Source: Chaetorhynchus papuensis
Taxonomy: Eukaryota > Chordata > Aves > Passeriformes > Rhipiduridae
NCBI GenBank assembly: GCA_013396525.1
Contig: VWYX01000744.1
Coordinates: 62,001-126,000, forward strand
DNA length: 64,000 nucleotides
Reading direction: 5' to 3'
The position numbers were made by a program, and so were the translations under genes. The notes under the pieces were generated by a model. It searched no databases. It saw only the letters and a list, made by a program, of their open reading frames with translations, and had not been told where the DNA came from. Below are positions 12,209-24,725 of the stretch, piece by piece (positions within the stretch are counted from its first letter, which is position 1; each line of letters begins with the position of its first letter).

Positions 12209-14269
12209 CTAGAAGAACAAAGACAAGCTTAGCAAGAAAGTGTTTCGCCTCACTTAACAGCTGTTTCATAATGATCATAAACAAAGAAAAGGAAATCAGT
12301 GTTATTTAGCAGCATGCATGAATTGTACACTTCAGATTTGACCAAATGCCACACTGGGAGTGCACATGGACAATTTACACATGTGACTGGGTGTCTGAAC
12401 TTGCTTGCACTGGCACATATCAGAATTAACTCTACAGCAATCAGTGTTTCAGATGCTCTCCTGCATTAGGGATAGCTGTCTGCTCTGCTAGATCTAATGC
12501 TGAGCCTAAAAGAGGTGGGGGACAGACTAAAAACCTGTAAATGGAACTGAGATCAGAGAAAGGACTGAGGTGGGTAAGAAACAAGATTCTTTCCCAATGG
12601 ACAAAGCAGGAAAGGAGTGACATCTGCATCTGCAAAAAATGTTGATGATCTCAAGTACTGTAACCATGTCCAGGATGCAGCTGTACACATCAGTACAGAG
12701 CTTCTTCGTGACAGGAGTTTCCTTGAAAAAGGAATATTGAATTATATGCAACTTTCAGTTACCAAATGGGCATCTCTGGATTCAGTTTAAAACCACCAAA
12801 ACATACAAAATCACTGTTCCTCATTGAATACTATCAGTCAGCACACTGGGAACTTACAGGCTCTGTCTAGAAGGCTGAGTTTATTGTAATACTGGCAAAA
12901 CATTTGTTTTTCTCATTGCCATCATGGTTTAACCAGAACCACAAATTGTTCAAAAAGGCACAGAAATATTTAGCACTTGTAGTCACACTACTACTCTATG
13001 TTAAAGTCCAGAAACTTCTGTGAAGTTGTTCCAAATAACTATTATTTTGTACAAAGCTGTGAAATGTTTTCTGAGCTGGCTTGCCTATTTTTGTTTTTTT
13101 TAAACCCATCTTCCAAAAGCACCTATGTTAAAACTTATCTCAACACACTGGTGTGGGAAGGAATCTGTGGCATGTGAACGCAAATCTCACTGCTGGCCTT
13201 CTTTCCTGTGGCCCATATCGCAATTCCAGTTGAGAGGAATTCACATCTGGGGAGATGCAGGCAGCAGGGTATGAAGCCCTGCCAGCAGCAGATGAATCTG
13301 CACATCTCAGATGCAGCGGCCAGTCCTCAGAGACCGGCTCATCCTCTCTCTGGATTGCATCAGCTGGCTCCAGCACTCCTAGCAGATTACAGACAATCTA
13401 AACCTTGTGTCACTCTGAACTACTATCCAGGCACGCTTCCTGCAGCCAAAAGCTGCTCCAACACCCTTACAGAGTTGGAAAACTTGCAACACTTTGTTGC
13501 ACTTGAATAGGTTTGTTACCTATCACTGACCGATTCAGAAATACAGCACTGATGGTCAACAAAAAAAGCTTCAGTTCTTGTTTCTCAATTTATGTGCATA
13601 ATAGGCTGAAATAAAATGAATTACAGCAATAGAGTACTGAAATGAACATTAAGCTGAATCAAGCTCATGCTGTAGTTTAGAAATTAGTATTTAATCTCAC
13701 AGAAAAGCGCTACTGATGTGGATACACACCAGATAGTGTTAGTTTGACTACCACTGCATAATGTTAATTTTGTGCTGACAAAGACTAATATTGCTTTTCT
13801 TACGGGCTTTTTTCTCACCAGTCTGTTCCAAATCCTTGAGTAAAGAAAGGACAAGTGAAGATTTCCCGAACTGACCTCACTGCTTTTTCATTAAAAAACA
13901 CTGTATACATTAAAATACACATGAAAGTGCATATCAAACATGTTAAGTCCACACATGCATCTACTGGAAAATTGCTGAATTCATACCCTTGTGGCTTTCC
14001 CTTTATGTACTAAAGTATTCTTTCAACTACTCCAGTCTTTATCTGTTATGAAATTTTCATGGCTTTATTTAATACCTTGTAGTCTAGTGGAAAGGAAATG
14101 TTTCTTTCAATGGATTTTCATTTCAAGAACGTTCTGATAAGTTATACCTGTTATATGAGGATACACAGAAAATATTTGTAGGCTCCATTCCTCAAACACT
14201 CATTTTAATTTCAAATTAGGCTCCATTGTGATGGTAAAATAAATACAATTTTGTTTATAATTTTCTTAC
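12209..14269 (-). other. BNC1: BNC1 intron 4
   Basis: 2,061 nt, GT-AG, inserted after the second base of an Arg codon (AG|A), so phase 2. Donor is AG|GTAAGAAAA at 14269. It falls between the Cys pair and the His pair of the fourth finger; the same SRRSRDRHS protein junction is expected in other basonuclins. The interior is AT-rich apart from a patch at about 13140-13460 with overlapping frames on both strands that I judge to be chance. No repeats recognised. Confidence 0.9.
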
Positions 14270-16191
14270 CTGTCTCGACTTCTACGAGAAGGGAAAGCAG
14301 CATTACAGCCCTCAACTGTGCAAATATGCATTTCTTTGAGATGTACATTTTTGAAATGCATTTTTACACTGTAAGGGTTTTTAAAAGTCTTCTTACAGAT
14401 GTCGCAATGAAAGCGGCTTTCTTCCTTCTGAATCCCTAGTGCATGTTGACTGACATGATCCATATCTTTAGAGTCTTCAAAACAAGGAATGGCAGCACCC
14501 CTGTTTGACAAAGTGCTGAAAAAGCCCCCGGTCAGCAAGTGGTGTTGCAATTCAGGGCAGTCATTTTTAGGAATCCTGTGCTTTGACTGCTCTTTAATAT
14601 ACATGGGGGGTTCAGTCATTGGTTTTATAACATCACTGTGGTGGTGTTTTGGATCTTCATATATTATCTCATGGGAAACTATTTTTAAGGGTTGGTTTTC
14701 TTCTGGTTTAACCTCTTTCTCACAGTGCTGCAATTCATTCTCAGAGATATCCTCGATGTATTTGTTATTTGGCGCAAAGACAGATTCAAAATACTTTGGG
14801 CCCTCTACCCCAGAGAGAGATTTCCACGAATTACCTGAATGGGGGTGCTTTTCCACCCTGTCGGTCACCCGCTTCTCTATCTTATGCTCACAGGTCTCAA
14901 GCTCTCCATCGCTTACCACCTGCAGGCGTGAATCGTCTTCAGAACTGGCAACATCGCTACTTTCATTGGGTGTCTCAACAGCTTCTTTCTCTATCTTAAT
15001 GGGCATACTCGACTTACGGGACTTCTTCTTGGGGAGCGTGTCAAATGGCAATTCATTGGAAACCAGCTGCTCTGGTATTGAGGAAGAAACGAGAGGCAGA
15101 GAAGGAAGAGTGCCCGGAGTATTGGCAAGCTCAGCTGGTGTGACTGGACTCCGGTAAAAAGGAAGAACAGGCTGTACCGTCTTCAGGTTTGGAAAGAGGA
15201 CACCGTTGTGCCCGATACTGGAAAATCCAGCCTGGCCTTTTGAATCTGTACAAGAGCTGGCATAGCTGGAAATAGTTCTGCTATCCGGAGTTAAAATTGT
15301 AAATTCTGTCCTTTTACTGTCTCCAGGTCCAGCAATGGTCAAACCATTTCTTAGATCTTTATCCCTGTTATTTCTGTTCATCGGCATATGGAGTCTGGGG
15401 TTAGGATTTGCACTGTGACGATTTCGACTACGCAGTGAGCTAAACACCATATTGCAGCCCTCAATGGTGCATTTGTGCTTTATCTTCAGATGAACAGCAT
15501 TGTAATGTATTTTCAAAGTACCTTTGTCATAAAATGTTTTTTCACATGCAGTGCAGAAGACACGCCCTTTCCTTGGCCCAGCATTTTTTTCAACAGATTT
15601 CATTTTGTTTTCTGGAGATAATGCTGTCATTTCAAGCTTTGCTGCTGTATTATGTGAACTGGAATCACTTAAAAGGGCATCATCTTCTGTTTTAGTGACA
15701 TCTGGACCATTTATGCTCCTCTCGTTTTCAACTTGAAATGGTGCAGAAGTAGAAGTTAAGAAGCTGCTTTCAGAAAATGGTATCTGAAGATCTTGTTTGG
15801 TTTCATTGCTATGGTCTTGACCTTGCTCAATCAAATGTCTTTCTGGTGGTGAACCTATCAAAGGTGGAGGCACTGGACTGAAAAACTGAAACGGCAGCAT
15901 GAAAGCCATGCTATTTACAATATTCTCAAAGGGATGAATGTTGGTGGGACTCATTTTGTCCAAGGAGGCAGAAAAATTAGGACTGTGTGGATTGCAGCTC
16001 TCAATGAATGCCCTAATATCCAAATTGGCAGTTGGTGGTGGTATTATGATCGACTGCCCTTCTTTCTCTTGAATTGCCATTAACTCTACAATGGACTTAG
16101 TTTCTCCAAAGCGAAGAAACTGCTGCAAAGTAGCCAGTTCTTCTTCAGTGGTCATTATGCTCCAGTGATCCAGCACCTTTCCTGAAGCATC
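14270..16191 (-). CDS. BNC1: Basonuclin 1, exon 4 (large central coding exon)
   Basis: The main exon of a nuclear zinc-finger transcription factor active in basal keratinocytes and germ cells in mammals. It is 1,922 nt, uninterrupted, coding for residues 114-753 plus two bases of 754 (numbered from the first exon 2 codon). It starts DASGKVLDHWSIM, typical of the family. The block LRFGETKSIVELMAIQEKEG follows. Finger pair 1 is at about residues 326-381 (DNA 15561-15388): C-X2-C...H-X4-H, then C-X4-C...H-X8-H, beginning RVFCTACEKTFYDKGT. Around residue 500 is the nuclear-localisation motif PKKKSRKSSMPIKIEKE, with serines inside the basic cluster that are known phosphorylation sites in basonuclin; IKIE is also a sumoylation-type motif. 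An acidic, poorly conserved linker with an HHH run follows. Finger pair 2 begins at about residue 709 (FHCDICKKTFKN) and continues into exon 5. The reading frame could appear to start at GTG 16176, but that is an internal Val. Confidence 0.97.
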
Positions 16192-17416
16192 CTAAAACCA
16201 GAAATATTTAAATGAGTTAGACATTAGTTAAGGCAAACAAAAAACACCCCCCCTCGAATCTCTTATTTTTTTTTTAGGGACTAAAATTTCGTCTCTAGCA
16301 AAACAATAAAAACATTGAATTTAATGGGATTAATGTGAAGTCTGTGATAATTTCTTCCAAATCTTACCACACTGGTGATATTATTTCTTCATGAACTAAC
16401 AGTAATACTTTCCAATACACTATTTTTTTTCACAAAAATTAAGACACCTTATTTGAACAACAGATAGTATCCTGTAAGCACAGACAGCAGAGATGGAGCA
16501 ATCAGACCAAGATTTAGCTCCTCATTTAAGTCAAGTATTCTTTCATTGCAAGTTTAATAATCTTCCAAGCAACTAAGATCAGAGAACAAATGAACCTGTA
16601 TTGATCTATTGCCAGTTTTCACAGAGCACAGCTGTAATTACACTAGTGTTGGAGTTCTTTCAAACTCTAGCTATGCCTAACTTTTCCCAATAACTACAAT
16701 AAATATTTTATCACAGAACATGTATTTGATGGCCTACTGAGATTTTTCACAGTGCATGTAAGAGTTTCTAAGATGATGAAGAACGTAACGTTATAAATTT
16801 TTCATGTGATAGAGGTTCAAGGTAATTGATTCCATATTTTTAATCCTAACACTAAAAAGCAAGATTATCGAGACCATTAAATATTGATTCATGTCATAAT
16901 GTAAGATCATAATGTTACTTTACATAAAAGGTAACTTCCACAGCAGCAAGGACTAACATCAGTGTAAGCACATAGGGCCAAATACACTCTGGCTGCAGCT
17001 CCAGTAAGGTCGGTAGCACTATACCAGAGATTAATATTGTCCCTGGTGTTTTAAATAATGGTAAGTTTATTTCTTGATGTATTATTCCGCTGTATAAAAG
17101 CAAACTCACTGTTTAAATAATACTGGAACAAATTCTAAAGCCTTTACTTTTGATACATTACCAGTAACTTCTGATTTTTATTTTCGCTTACCTTTGTTGT
17201 TAGATTTGAGCAAGTGGAAAGATTTCAGTTAAGTCCAACTAAAAAAACAGACCGATCACCAGAAATCCATCCTTTCTTTTCTGGCATTAAGCTCGTACAG
17301 GTCTATTAATGCCTTTCAGAGGCACCACGCTGTTAACACATTGTGAACCACTGAGAACATTAAGCTAGAAAACTACTTAACTGTCATATTTCTATTTAAA
17401 AAGCCCCTCTAAATAC
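16192..17416 (-). other. BNC1: BNC1 intron 3
   Basis: 1,225 nt, GT-AG, phase 0, between ...GYVLQ and DASGK. Donor is CAG|GTATTT; the acceptor is GGTTTTAG ending at 16192. AT-rich with short A and T runs. Nothing else recognised. Confidence 0.93.
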
Positions 17417-17652
17417 CTGCAGCACATATCCACGTATATAATCCTGCAGTGTCCAATCCAGAGCATGGAGAATCTGTATCACCTCTTCCTGCTTCAGAAC
17501 ACTGAACAGCCGATCGAGCAGAATTTTAAGGCGCACAGGAATGGCTTGGGTTCCATACAACATGAGGCTACTGATATCAAAGACAACATTGGATTGAACT
17601 ATTTCTACTTGGCTCGATGGGTAGAGGTTTGGAATCCTTAGTTTGCTCAGGG
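17417..17652 (-). CDS. BNC1: Basonuclin 1, exon 3
   Basis: 236-nt internal exon encoding the end of a split Ala codon plus 78 residues (36-113), beginning LSKLRIPNLY and ending YIRGYVLQ. The sequence is near-identical to the basonuclin N-terminal conserved block as I recall it, including VEIVQSNVVFDISSLM, LYGTQAIPVRLKILLDRL and ILHALDWTLQDYIRG. No zinc-finger motif; probably a folded helical region of unknown function shared by BNC1 and BNC2. Acceptor ATTTTCAG ends at 17653. The phases (1 in, 0 out) match the flanking exons exactly. Confidence 0.96.
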
Positions 17653-17815
17653 CTGAAAATAAAAATCACAAAATGTAAATAAACTTGAGTCCCGAGAAGA
17701 GAGAAAATTGAATGCAACTAATATTGGTGTGGGGGTTGAGGGGTGACACAAAAAGCATGTAATAGTTATGAGGATCCTAAATGGTTTTTTTATAGATTGT
17801 AGAAACAAATATTAC
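17653..17815 (-). other. BNC1: BNC1 intron 2 (short)
   Basis: Only 163 nt, phase 1, donor CATG|GTAAT and acceptor ATTTTCAG. Contains a small G/T-rich stretch. The length is unusually short beside the other introns. Confidence 0.93.
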
Positions 17816-17918
17816 CATGTGCTACCCATCCATGCCGGCACTGGTCACATTGTCGCTGATTTATTTTCCCAGGCTTGAAACACTGACAACTACAGTTCAC
17901 CAGAGTGCACCGGATAGC
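17816..17918 (-). CDS. BNC1: Basonuclin 1, exon 2
   Basis: 103-nt exon encoding 34 residues plus the first base of an Ala codon. The acceptor follows a good pyrimidine tract (ends GATCTCCAG at 17919). The sequence AIRCTLVNCSCQCFKPGKIN, then QRQCDQCRHGWVAH, has six Cys (positions 4, 9, 11, 13, 24, 27) and His at 29 and 34, suggesting a small metal-binding knuckle at the N-terminus; that role is inference. The residues CTLVNCSC have an extra Val relative to the human sequence as I recall it, and look like the BNC2 form CTFVNCTC. Upstream exon 1 should add only the initiator and a few residues (MAE in mammals). Confidence 0.95.
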
Positions 17919-20900
17919 CTGGAGATCAATGAGAAGGATGAGAGGTGATAAATAAGCACCATTCAGAGTGTGCAGATTATACATCTACAGTACCCCCATA
18001 AAACCCACACGAAGGCAGAGTTAACATAGCAGCACATACCTATCAATGTGCCATATAAGTAATCCAGGCAAAGCCTGACTTATACAAGGCTACCTCTGCC
18101 TGAAAGAGTCACCAACAGAAACGTTACAGTAATATGGAAGCAGAATAGTTAACAATATACATGGCAACACTTCTGTGGATTTATTTAGGCTGAAGCACCT
18201 TCATAACCATTATAAAGCATTACAAGCTGTGATCCTCATGTAGGATCACCTTCTCAGGGAGGTTTCAAAACAAAGATGGACAGATCAAAGACCCCCTCCT
18301 CTCTTGCAGTTTTGCTGGAACTCCATACTGCAGTGTAGGAAGTTCTAATGAGCAAAGCATTAGCTCTGCACAGATGGCATGCCCTACACACACGGAATTC
18401 ACGTGGAATATATGTATTCCGTCAAAGACACAGGAGTTCCCTAATGCTCCTCAGTAACAAAGTTCACTAAAAAATACTCCAGTTCCTCAAAGACTAAACA
18501 ATCACATTTTGTAAGGGAAATGCTTGAAAGCAAAACAGAGCACACAGAGAGCAACCAGTTGCACAGTTCAATTTGTACATCACTCTACTCTCACCAAGGT
18601 CACCTATAATGCAAATCAAATTAGTATTCAGATGTCCCTAATCAATGGGGTGATACAAACATGCTTCCTGGAATATATGATTTCTTCTGTATGTGCCCAT
18701 CTGCTGCAGAAGGCAAACAGACAACTTGGAGGTCCTAGTTAAAGCCCCAAAAGGATTGCTACAGAGCAAAGCTTTTGCAGGATTCTGTACTGCTTGGATC
18801 TGATACTGAGAATAGTTCCTGCATAAACAGAATATTTATTGAAGGAGGGAGAGCAAAGAAATTGATGTGCAAGAAGTCTTCACTGGAATAATAAAGAAAA
18901 AGAGTTAGATCATGCAGTTGCAAAATGTCTGCATTTTTCTGCTTTTAATTTAAAGTTCCCTCTCCTCAGGTCTTATGCAAATTGGGGACTTCCTCTCCTC
19001 AAATACCCACAGGAAAGTAAGATAAGATTTGAAGAAAAAAGGAAACGTGGCATTCCCACACTGACACTTCAGAAAACATACAAGGAAGCCTGATTGTCCA
19101 AAAACTTGCTAAGAAAGATGGATGCAAGAGACATTTAAACTCCGAAGTACATGGCAGAAAGACAGTTCCACTGAGATTTGCACTGGGCATTTCTTTAGAC
19201 TGTAGAAGAATCTGATTGAGGGCAGAAGAGGACACTTCATACAAAAGCTTACTATAAACAAGCATGTTCATGACATTTGGATGCTTAGTGCTTCACAGTG
19301 ATGGATTCAGAGCGAGCTTTTAAAATCTCAGTGTCTTATGCTGCTTATGCAGGCGTTACCTGACATGCACATCGCCAAACTGCAGTGACTTGATGCTGAG
19401 ATTTGCCAAAATTTGAAGAATCAGAACAAGTGGCAACAAGGGCTCTTGAAATCTCTGAATCACTTTGCCTTTAATCTTTTCAAGGAGCCATTGCAAAATC
19501 CTGTGTACTTGAGAAAAGCTCTGTGCTCCCCATAAAGTCATAAAATACACATCAATACCCTACGCAGTGTCAATTGCTTCATTTTAATGGAGGATATATT
19601 TTCACTTAGATGCTAAAATACTTCCATATAACAATAAAAAGCCATAAATTTCTTATGGAAAGGCTGGGGGAAGTAAAGGTGCAGTTGACTGCGGATTCAT
19701 TTCTACCACAAGATATCAAACAATAATGCAGTTCAAATCTTCTGCCTCTCTACATACATAATATTCTGTGACTTGCCTGGACTGAAGCCCTTCCACAGGC
19801 AACCCTGCTAGGTTCAGGAAGGTACAGTGCATTCCAAAAGTGCATCTTTTACATTCCCTTCAGACAAAATTACAAAAGAGTACTTCCTTTTTCTGCAAGA
19901 AGTAACAGAAATCTGCACAATGAAAAAAGCTGTCACGATGATAAGTTAATTGAGATTTCAAAATTTTTTTCATTCCTTTTCCGTTGGACATGTTCCACAA
20001 ACCACTGACCTTTAAAACTATTTTTTCTACTTAATTTGTGTACTTGGACAAGAACGATATACCACACCAAATTTTGCATTTCATAGCTTTCTATAAGGGC
20101 TTTCTTCTATATGGTACATGTGTTTATTTTGCTTTCCTGTGTATGTGTAGAAGACTGCACATGCCAAAACAGGAACAAGTAAAAGGAGGACATTTTGTTT
20201 TACATATATGAAAGCAGCTGTTACAAAGGGAGTAGAGTTCCCCTTCTATTCTAAATACTGAACTGATCCCTTCTCAAGTCACATTATTGCTTCTGGAAAC
20301 TAGAAGCAGTTAGCTTGCATCCTGCTAACATATCAAAGGTGCACCCTTGGATCTGGGATCTGTTGCTGCCTTAAAAAATAACTTGAAAGAATCCCTAAAA
20401 AGAAATTGTGATTCTTCAGGTTTTTAGCATTTCCCTTCATTTGTGCTTTTCCCAGTCTGTGTCTCCTAAAACTTTTCTAGCAACACTTATAATAATATAA
20501 TCTATATAGTATAGTAACAGAATATATAACAGAGCAAAATCAACTTTTGAAATAATCAGTGAGTCACAATTTTAAATTGTCACTGTTCAACTTAAAAAGG
20601 TACTTGTAAAAGATGCACTTTGATTATCCCTCAAATTACCACATATCAGAGTTTAATGAAAAGAAATTTAGCAAAACTTCATGAAAATAACACCCCTGTC
20701 TTTTGCCCGTTAATCCTACTGTCCTTAATACGCCTATTCTAAGGTACTGTAATTATATCAAGTCTTTTAATAAGCTTTATTTTCCCAACAAGTGGAATGT
20801 ACACACAATTTCATTCTGCAGAACAAAGGAATAACTTTCTGTATTGCATAGAAGTAAAGCTTGAAAATTATAATTAAAGGATTGGGAACGTAGAAGGAAA

Positions 20901-23900
20901 TTACAGTGGAAATTTTTAGGAGCACAATCCTTTCATTCACATCATTATTTAATTTCATTTTCTAGAAACAGAAGGCAGATGGTCTAAAAAACTAAATCTT
21001 ATGCTATCATCAAGGATCTCGGTATTGCTTTCCAGTCACTCTCTCCTTCCCAAATGGATCCTTCCAAACCCATTATCAGCCAGACTTTCTTAATTCTTTT
21101 AGGAAACAAGAGTTGAAAGAAATGATCAAAATTTTCTGTGGTTTTACCAGCATGACCATGGGAATCTGAATGCTGAACTTTAAATAAAAACGATCCCTCA
21201 TTACAAGACAGACATTAACCTATAAACTGGTCACTCAAAAACATCTAACTACTAATCACTGAATCTTTACATCTGCTGCCTGGAAGTCACGCCTGCTCAC
21301 CTCCTTTTCATCGCCAGATATTGACGTGGCTTCAGTTATGCTTCAAAAGTTACTGAATGTTTCTCTGCAACCTCACAGCCCTCACAGCTAAGGAGAAGCC
21401 CAGGCTAATGGGATGTATTCATGCTGATTTCATTAGATGAACTATAGCAGATCCTGCTCTCCATGCCCTCTATTGAGGGTTTCCAGCAACAACCCATATC
21501 TCCTACGGCCATCTCATCATCAGTGGTGATCCCACTGAACAGATGTAACCCACCAAGATAAGTGCCCTGGTGAGCACTATTCCTACAGGAAAGAACTGGG
21601 ACACATCCCATATTTGCAGAATAGACCCGCAGTGGCTCCACAGTAACAACACTTGTGGAGGAAGACGCATGATTTACAGTGGGGCAGGAAATAAAATTAA
21701 AAATGGGACATATGTCTGGTTATTTGGAAGTATTTTCCTGCTTGCTCCTTTTAAAATATTTGCAAGGCAAGTAAAGGGATAGATACCTTTACTATCTCTT
21801 AAATTAGAGGTACACCCACAGCTAAATCAAATGCCCAAAATCTGTGTGCACCTTTCACAGAGAACAGCAACTATAAATGAGTCTGAAGTTGCCCTTCTGG
21901 TCCAGTTTTTTTTTCTTTCCTGTTTTTATCGTAATCCATCAGGTTTCTTGCATTTGCAGAGTTTAAATAAGTCTTCCTTTCTCCTCACCCAGTTACATTT
22001 GATTACTGTTGTGTTTGAATCCTTTGCACAACCACTGAAAGCAGAGAGATATCAAAAACCCCTTACCATAGGCATCTCTCTCAGTGCCACACTTTCCCAC
22101 ACGATACAATGAGCAAAGCTTTGCTTTGTCCATTGTTTGTCAGACAACTTTTGCCACTTTCCCAAAAGAAAAGTTATTCTGCTGATAAATAACACTGCCT
22201 GTCAGTTTTGTCATGATTTAAAACAAGTTCTCAATTTGCATTTTGTTCACCTTGCTTTCACTGTATCACAATCCACCTTGCCCATATCAGACTAATATCT
22301 GGGGGTTTATCCATCCCACATTGTTTGTACCTCCCGTGTCCACTCTATAGTGCATATTTAGCCCATGTGTCCGTTCTTCCTGAAGACAGACTTCAGTTTT
22401 TGATACACTGTTGAGCTTCCTGTAGTTTACTGGAACTAAAATACATGCCAGCATATTCCAAGTACAATCACAAAATGTGCTGGGCTGCTCTAGGTGGTGT
22501 AAGCACTTGTTGAAGACACAGCCCAACAATTAGGCATGAAATGCATGTTCATATTAAATCTGTTAGATTAAGCACCTTGTAACCCCTAATTGTTCCTTGA
22601 AAGTTTCCATGTATTCCCAGCTTATTAAGGCTCTGAATCCCATCTGCCTGTGGAGACCATTAGCAAGGCCCCTGCAGCATCTTCAAGGAAAGGCTCTGGG
22701 CCATTTTCTTCTTCCTGACATGCTCACTTCAAAGAGGTAACGAGATGCCTGGAGGATGGACAGAATATGGAAGCCCTTTGCTGCCTGTAAGTGGAGCTGG
22801 GAGGACACACTGGGAATGGGAAAAAGGGAGGAATAGTGCACTGACACGTGCACAGCTCTGACAGCAAGGCCCATTTGAGGGCTTCTCTGCACAGAGACTT
22901 GGCCCATGCTACAACCTGCACGGTTGTGGTGGTTCCTTCTGTCACGTATTTAAGGTCCTGGAAGGTTCCCCACCAGCACAGCATAGAAACACTGCCTGCC
23001 TTTCAGAGCCTGAGCCCCCGAAACAAAGGCACTTCCATTCAAGTACATTTCTACCTAATCCACTACACTTGGTTGCTGCAAGGTCTATTATTTCTATACT
23101 AAAGTTTAGAAATATCTAAGACCAAAATAAATAATTACACAAAATTATTACGGAAAAATGTCCTTATAAGATTTCTAATTATACTGGACTGAATGCACAC
23201 ATTATTTCCACAGTCTTGTATCAAAAAACCTGTTTCTTACAAAGTAACAGCTGCTGTTAATAGTTATTTAATAAACATAAGTAACAACAAACAACTTTCC
23301 TAAAAAGCAAACCAGCTCTGCAGCTTGTCATATCCAGAAAACAATCTGATATCTTCTGTATTTCGAGCTTTTAATTAAGTAGAGAAAAGTTGTACACAGA
23401 TGTGACAGAGTAAACAACTGACCAAATAGCTCCAACCTCCTCCATTCAGACACATTACAAACACTGGCCCGAGACAATTCATATGAAAAACTTCTTATTA
23501 ATAAAATAATTCAGCAAAATTATTGTCTCCTGCTTAAGAGACCAACTGGGAGACAGATGGGAAAGGTGGAGGTGGGCCACAATTTGCTTTTTGCAGTGCC
23601 ACTAAACACAAAGTTACATTCACAGCTCAGTTCCTAAACTGGCAATGGCTCCTCAGTAACCTGGCTGGTTTTCATTCACACCAAACATCTACTCCTACCA
23701 AGCTTAGGAGGTGCAAGAACCTTTGAAAAGTCCAGACAAAAAGGTTTTGTTTCAGAGGCCAACCATGGATTTAGAAATTGAACTTAACACCCATTCTACT
23801 GAAAATTTTGGCTGGTGCAGACACCACTCAACTCCCACTTACCCTGGTTCTGTGGGAGAATTATGTTTTCTCTTCTACAAGTACACAAAGGCCACAAGTT

Positions 23901-24466
23901 GAATACATTTTCTAGATAAGACCACGGAACACAACCCATTAATTATCTGGATCCTTATGTATATATCCATACTGTTTATTTGGGGTCAGATACCAAAACC
24001 TGACCTCCTTTTAAACATCCACAGCCTAAAAATACACATAATCAGGATATATACAACCCAGATCCTGCAGCAAGTTTCGTTACCCCATTACGCTCTCCCT
24101 CAGTGGGGCTGAACAAAAAAAATTTTGGCCTAGAATTTGACCAAATCTCTCTCTTGGTAGGTGCAACTGAGCACCTTGAGCTGAAAATGTTTAATTGTCC
24201 TTGTAATAATTGACGAAAACATCCTCAAAAACAGAAAAAAGGTGAGGGGAGTGAATAAGTTCAGTATGATAGAACTGAAATTAGGCAATACCCTCACAGG
24301 ATGGCACCACTCCGCCAAATCAACCCTTCTTGTGGATTTAAAAGGCAGCCCACATGTCACCACTTTATTAAAAAGTTTTTCTAAGTGCGAAGAGCCCTAG
24401 GAGCGAGGAGCTGAGACAAGAGACTGAGCTAAACGCAGCCTCAGAAGCCGGAGCCAGCTGGGCCCC

Positions 24467-24640
24467 ATGGCAGCTCCCGTGGCCGAGGGAGAGGAGCTCG
24501 GGGCAGTGCCGGGCACTGCAGTGGGTGAGGAAGCACCAGGAGCTGCTTCCGAGCGAGGCAGCCACGCTACGAGGCCAAACTTTAATCACAGCATAACTTG
24601 TGGGATGAAAATCACTCCTCGTGCATGTCACTTACCCTAA
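24467..24640 (+). other. Small ORF of unknown status in a GC-rich patch
   Basis: A 57-codon plus-strand ORF starting at a Kozak-like CCCCATGG, in the most CpG-containing patch of the area (about 24390-24570). The first half is Ala/Glu/Gly-rich (MAAPVAEGEELGAV...) and the frame contains a possible donor at GTGGGTGAGG, so it might be the 5' exon of an antisense or divergent transcript. No homology recognised. The frame is closed upstream by a stop near 24426. It may well be chance. Confidence 0.15.
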
Positions 24641-24654
24641 AGGGCCCCTTAGGG
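24635..24654. repeat. Near-perfect 20-bp palindrome
   Basis: CCCTAAAGGGCCCCTTAGGG equals its own reverse complement except at one mirrored pair of positions. It carries a telomere-like CCCTAA/TTAGGG at its ends, but only one copy of each. It lies at the end of the GC-rich patch. Confidence 0.6.
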
Positions 24655-24705
24655 CAACTCTTGTTAATGGCACTGTCACGATAATTATGAAGAGAGAAGG
24701 ATGCC

Positions 24706-24725
24706 TGTGTGTGTGTTTGTGTGTG
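24706..24725. repeat. (TG)n microsatellite
   Basis: Short GT dinucleotide run with one T interruption. Ordinary simple repeat. Confidence 0.8.

Noticed and set aside
14489..15157. 222-residue plus-strand ORF
   Set aside because: It lies antisense within BNC1 exon 4 and mirrors its coding sequence. It has no domain of its own.
14266..16176. Apparent start of a 636-residue protein at GTG 16176
   Set aside because: This is an internal Val in exon 4. The acceptor at 16192 and the preceding DASGK residues show the exon starts at 16191.
21301..21345. Minus-strand GATGAAAAGGAG|GTGAGC as BNC1 exon 1
   Set aside because: The frame that would join exon 2 has an upstream TGA and no ATG, and the region is not GC-rich.
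24635..24654. Interstitial telomere repeat
   Set aside because: Only one CCCTAA and one TTAGGG in a palindrome, not a tandem array.
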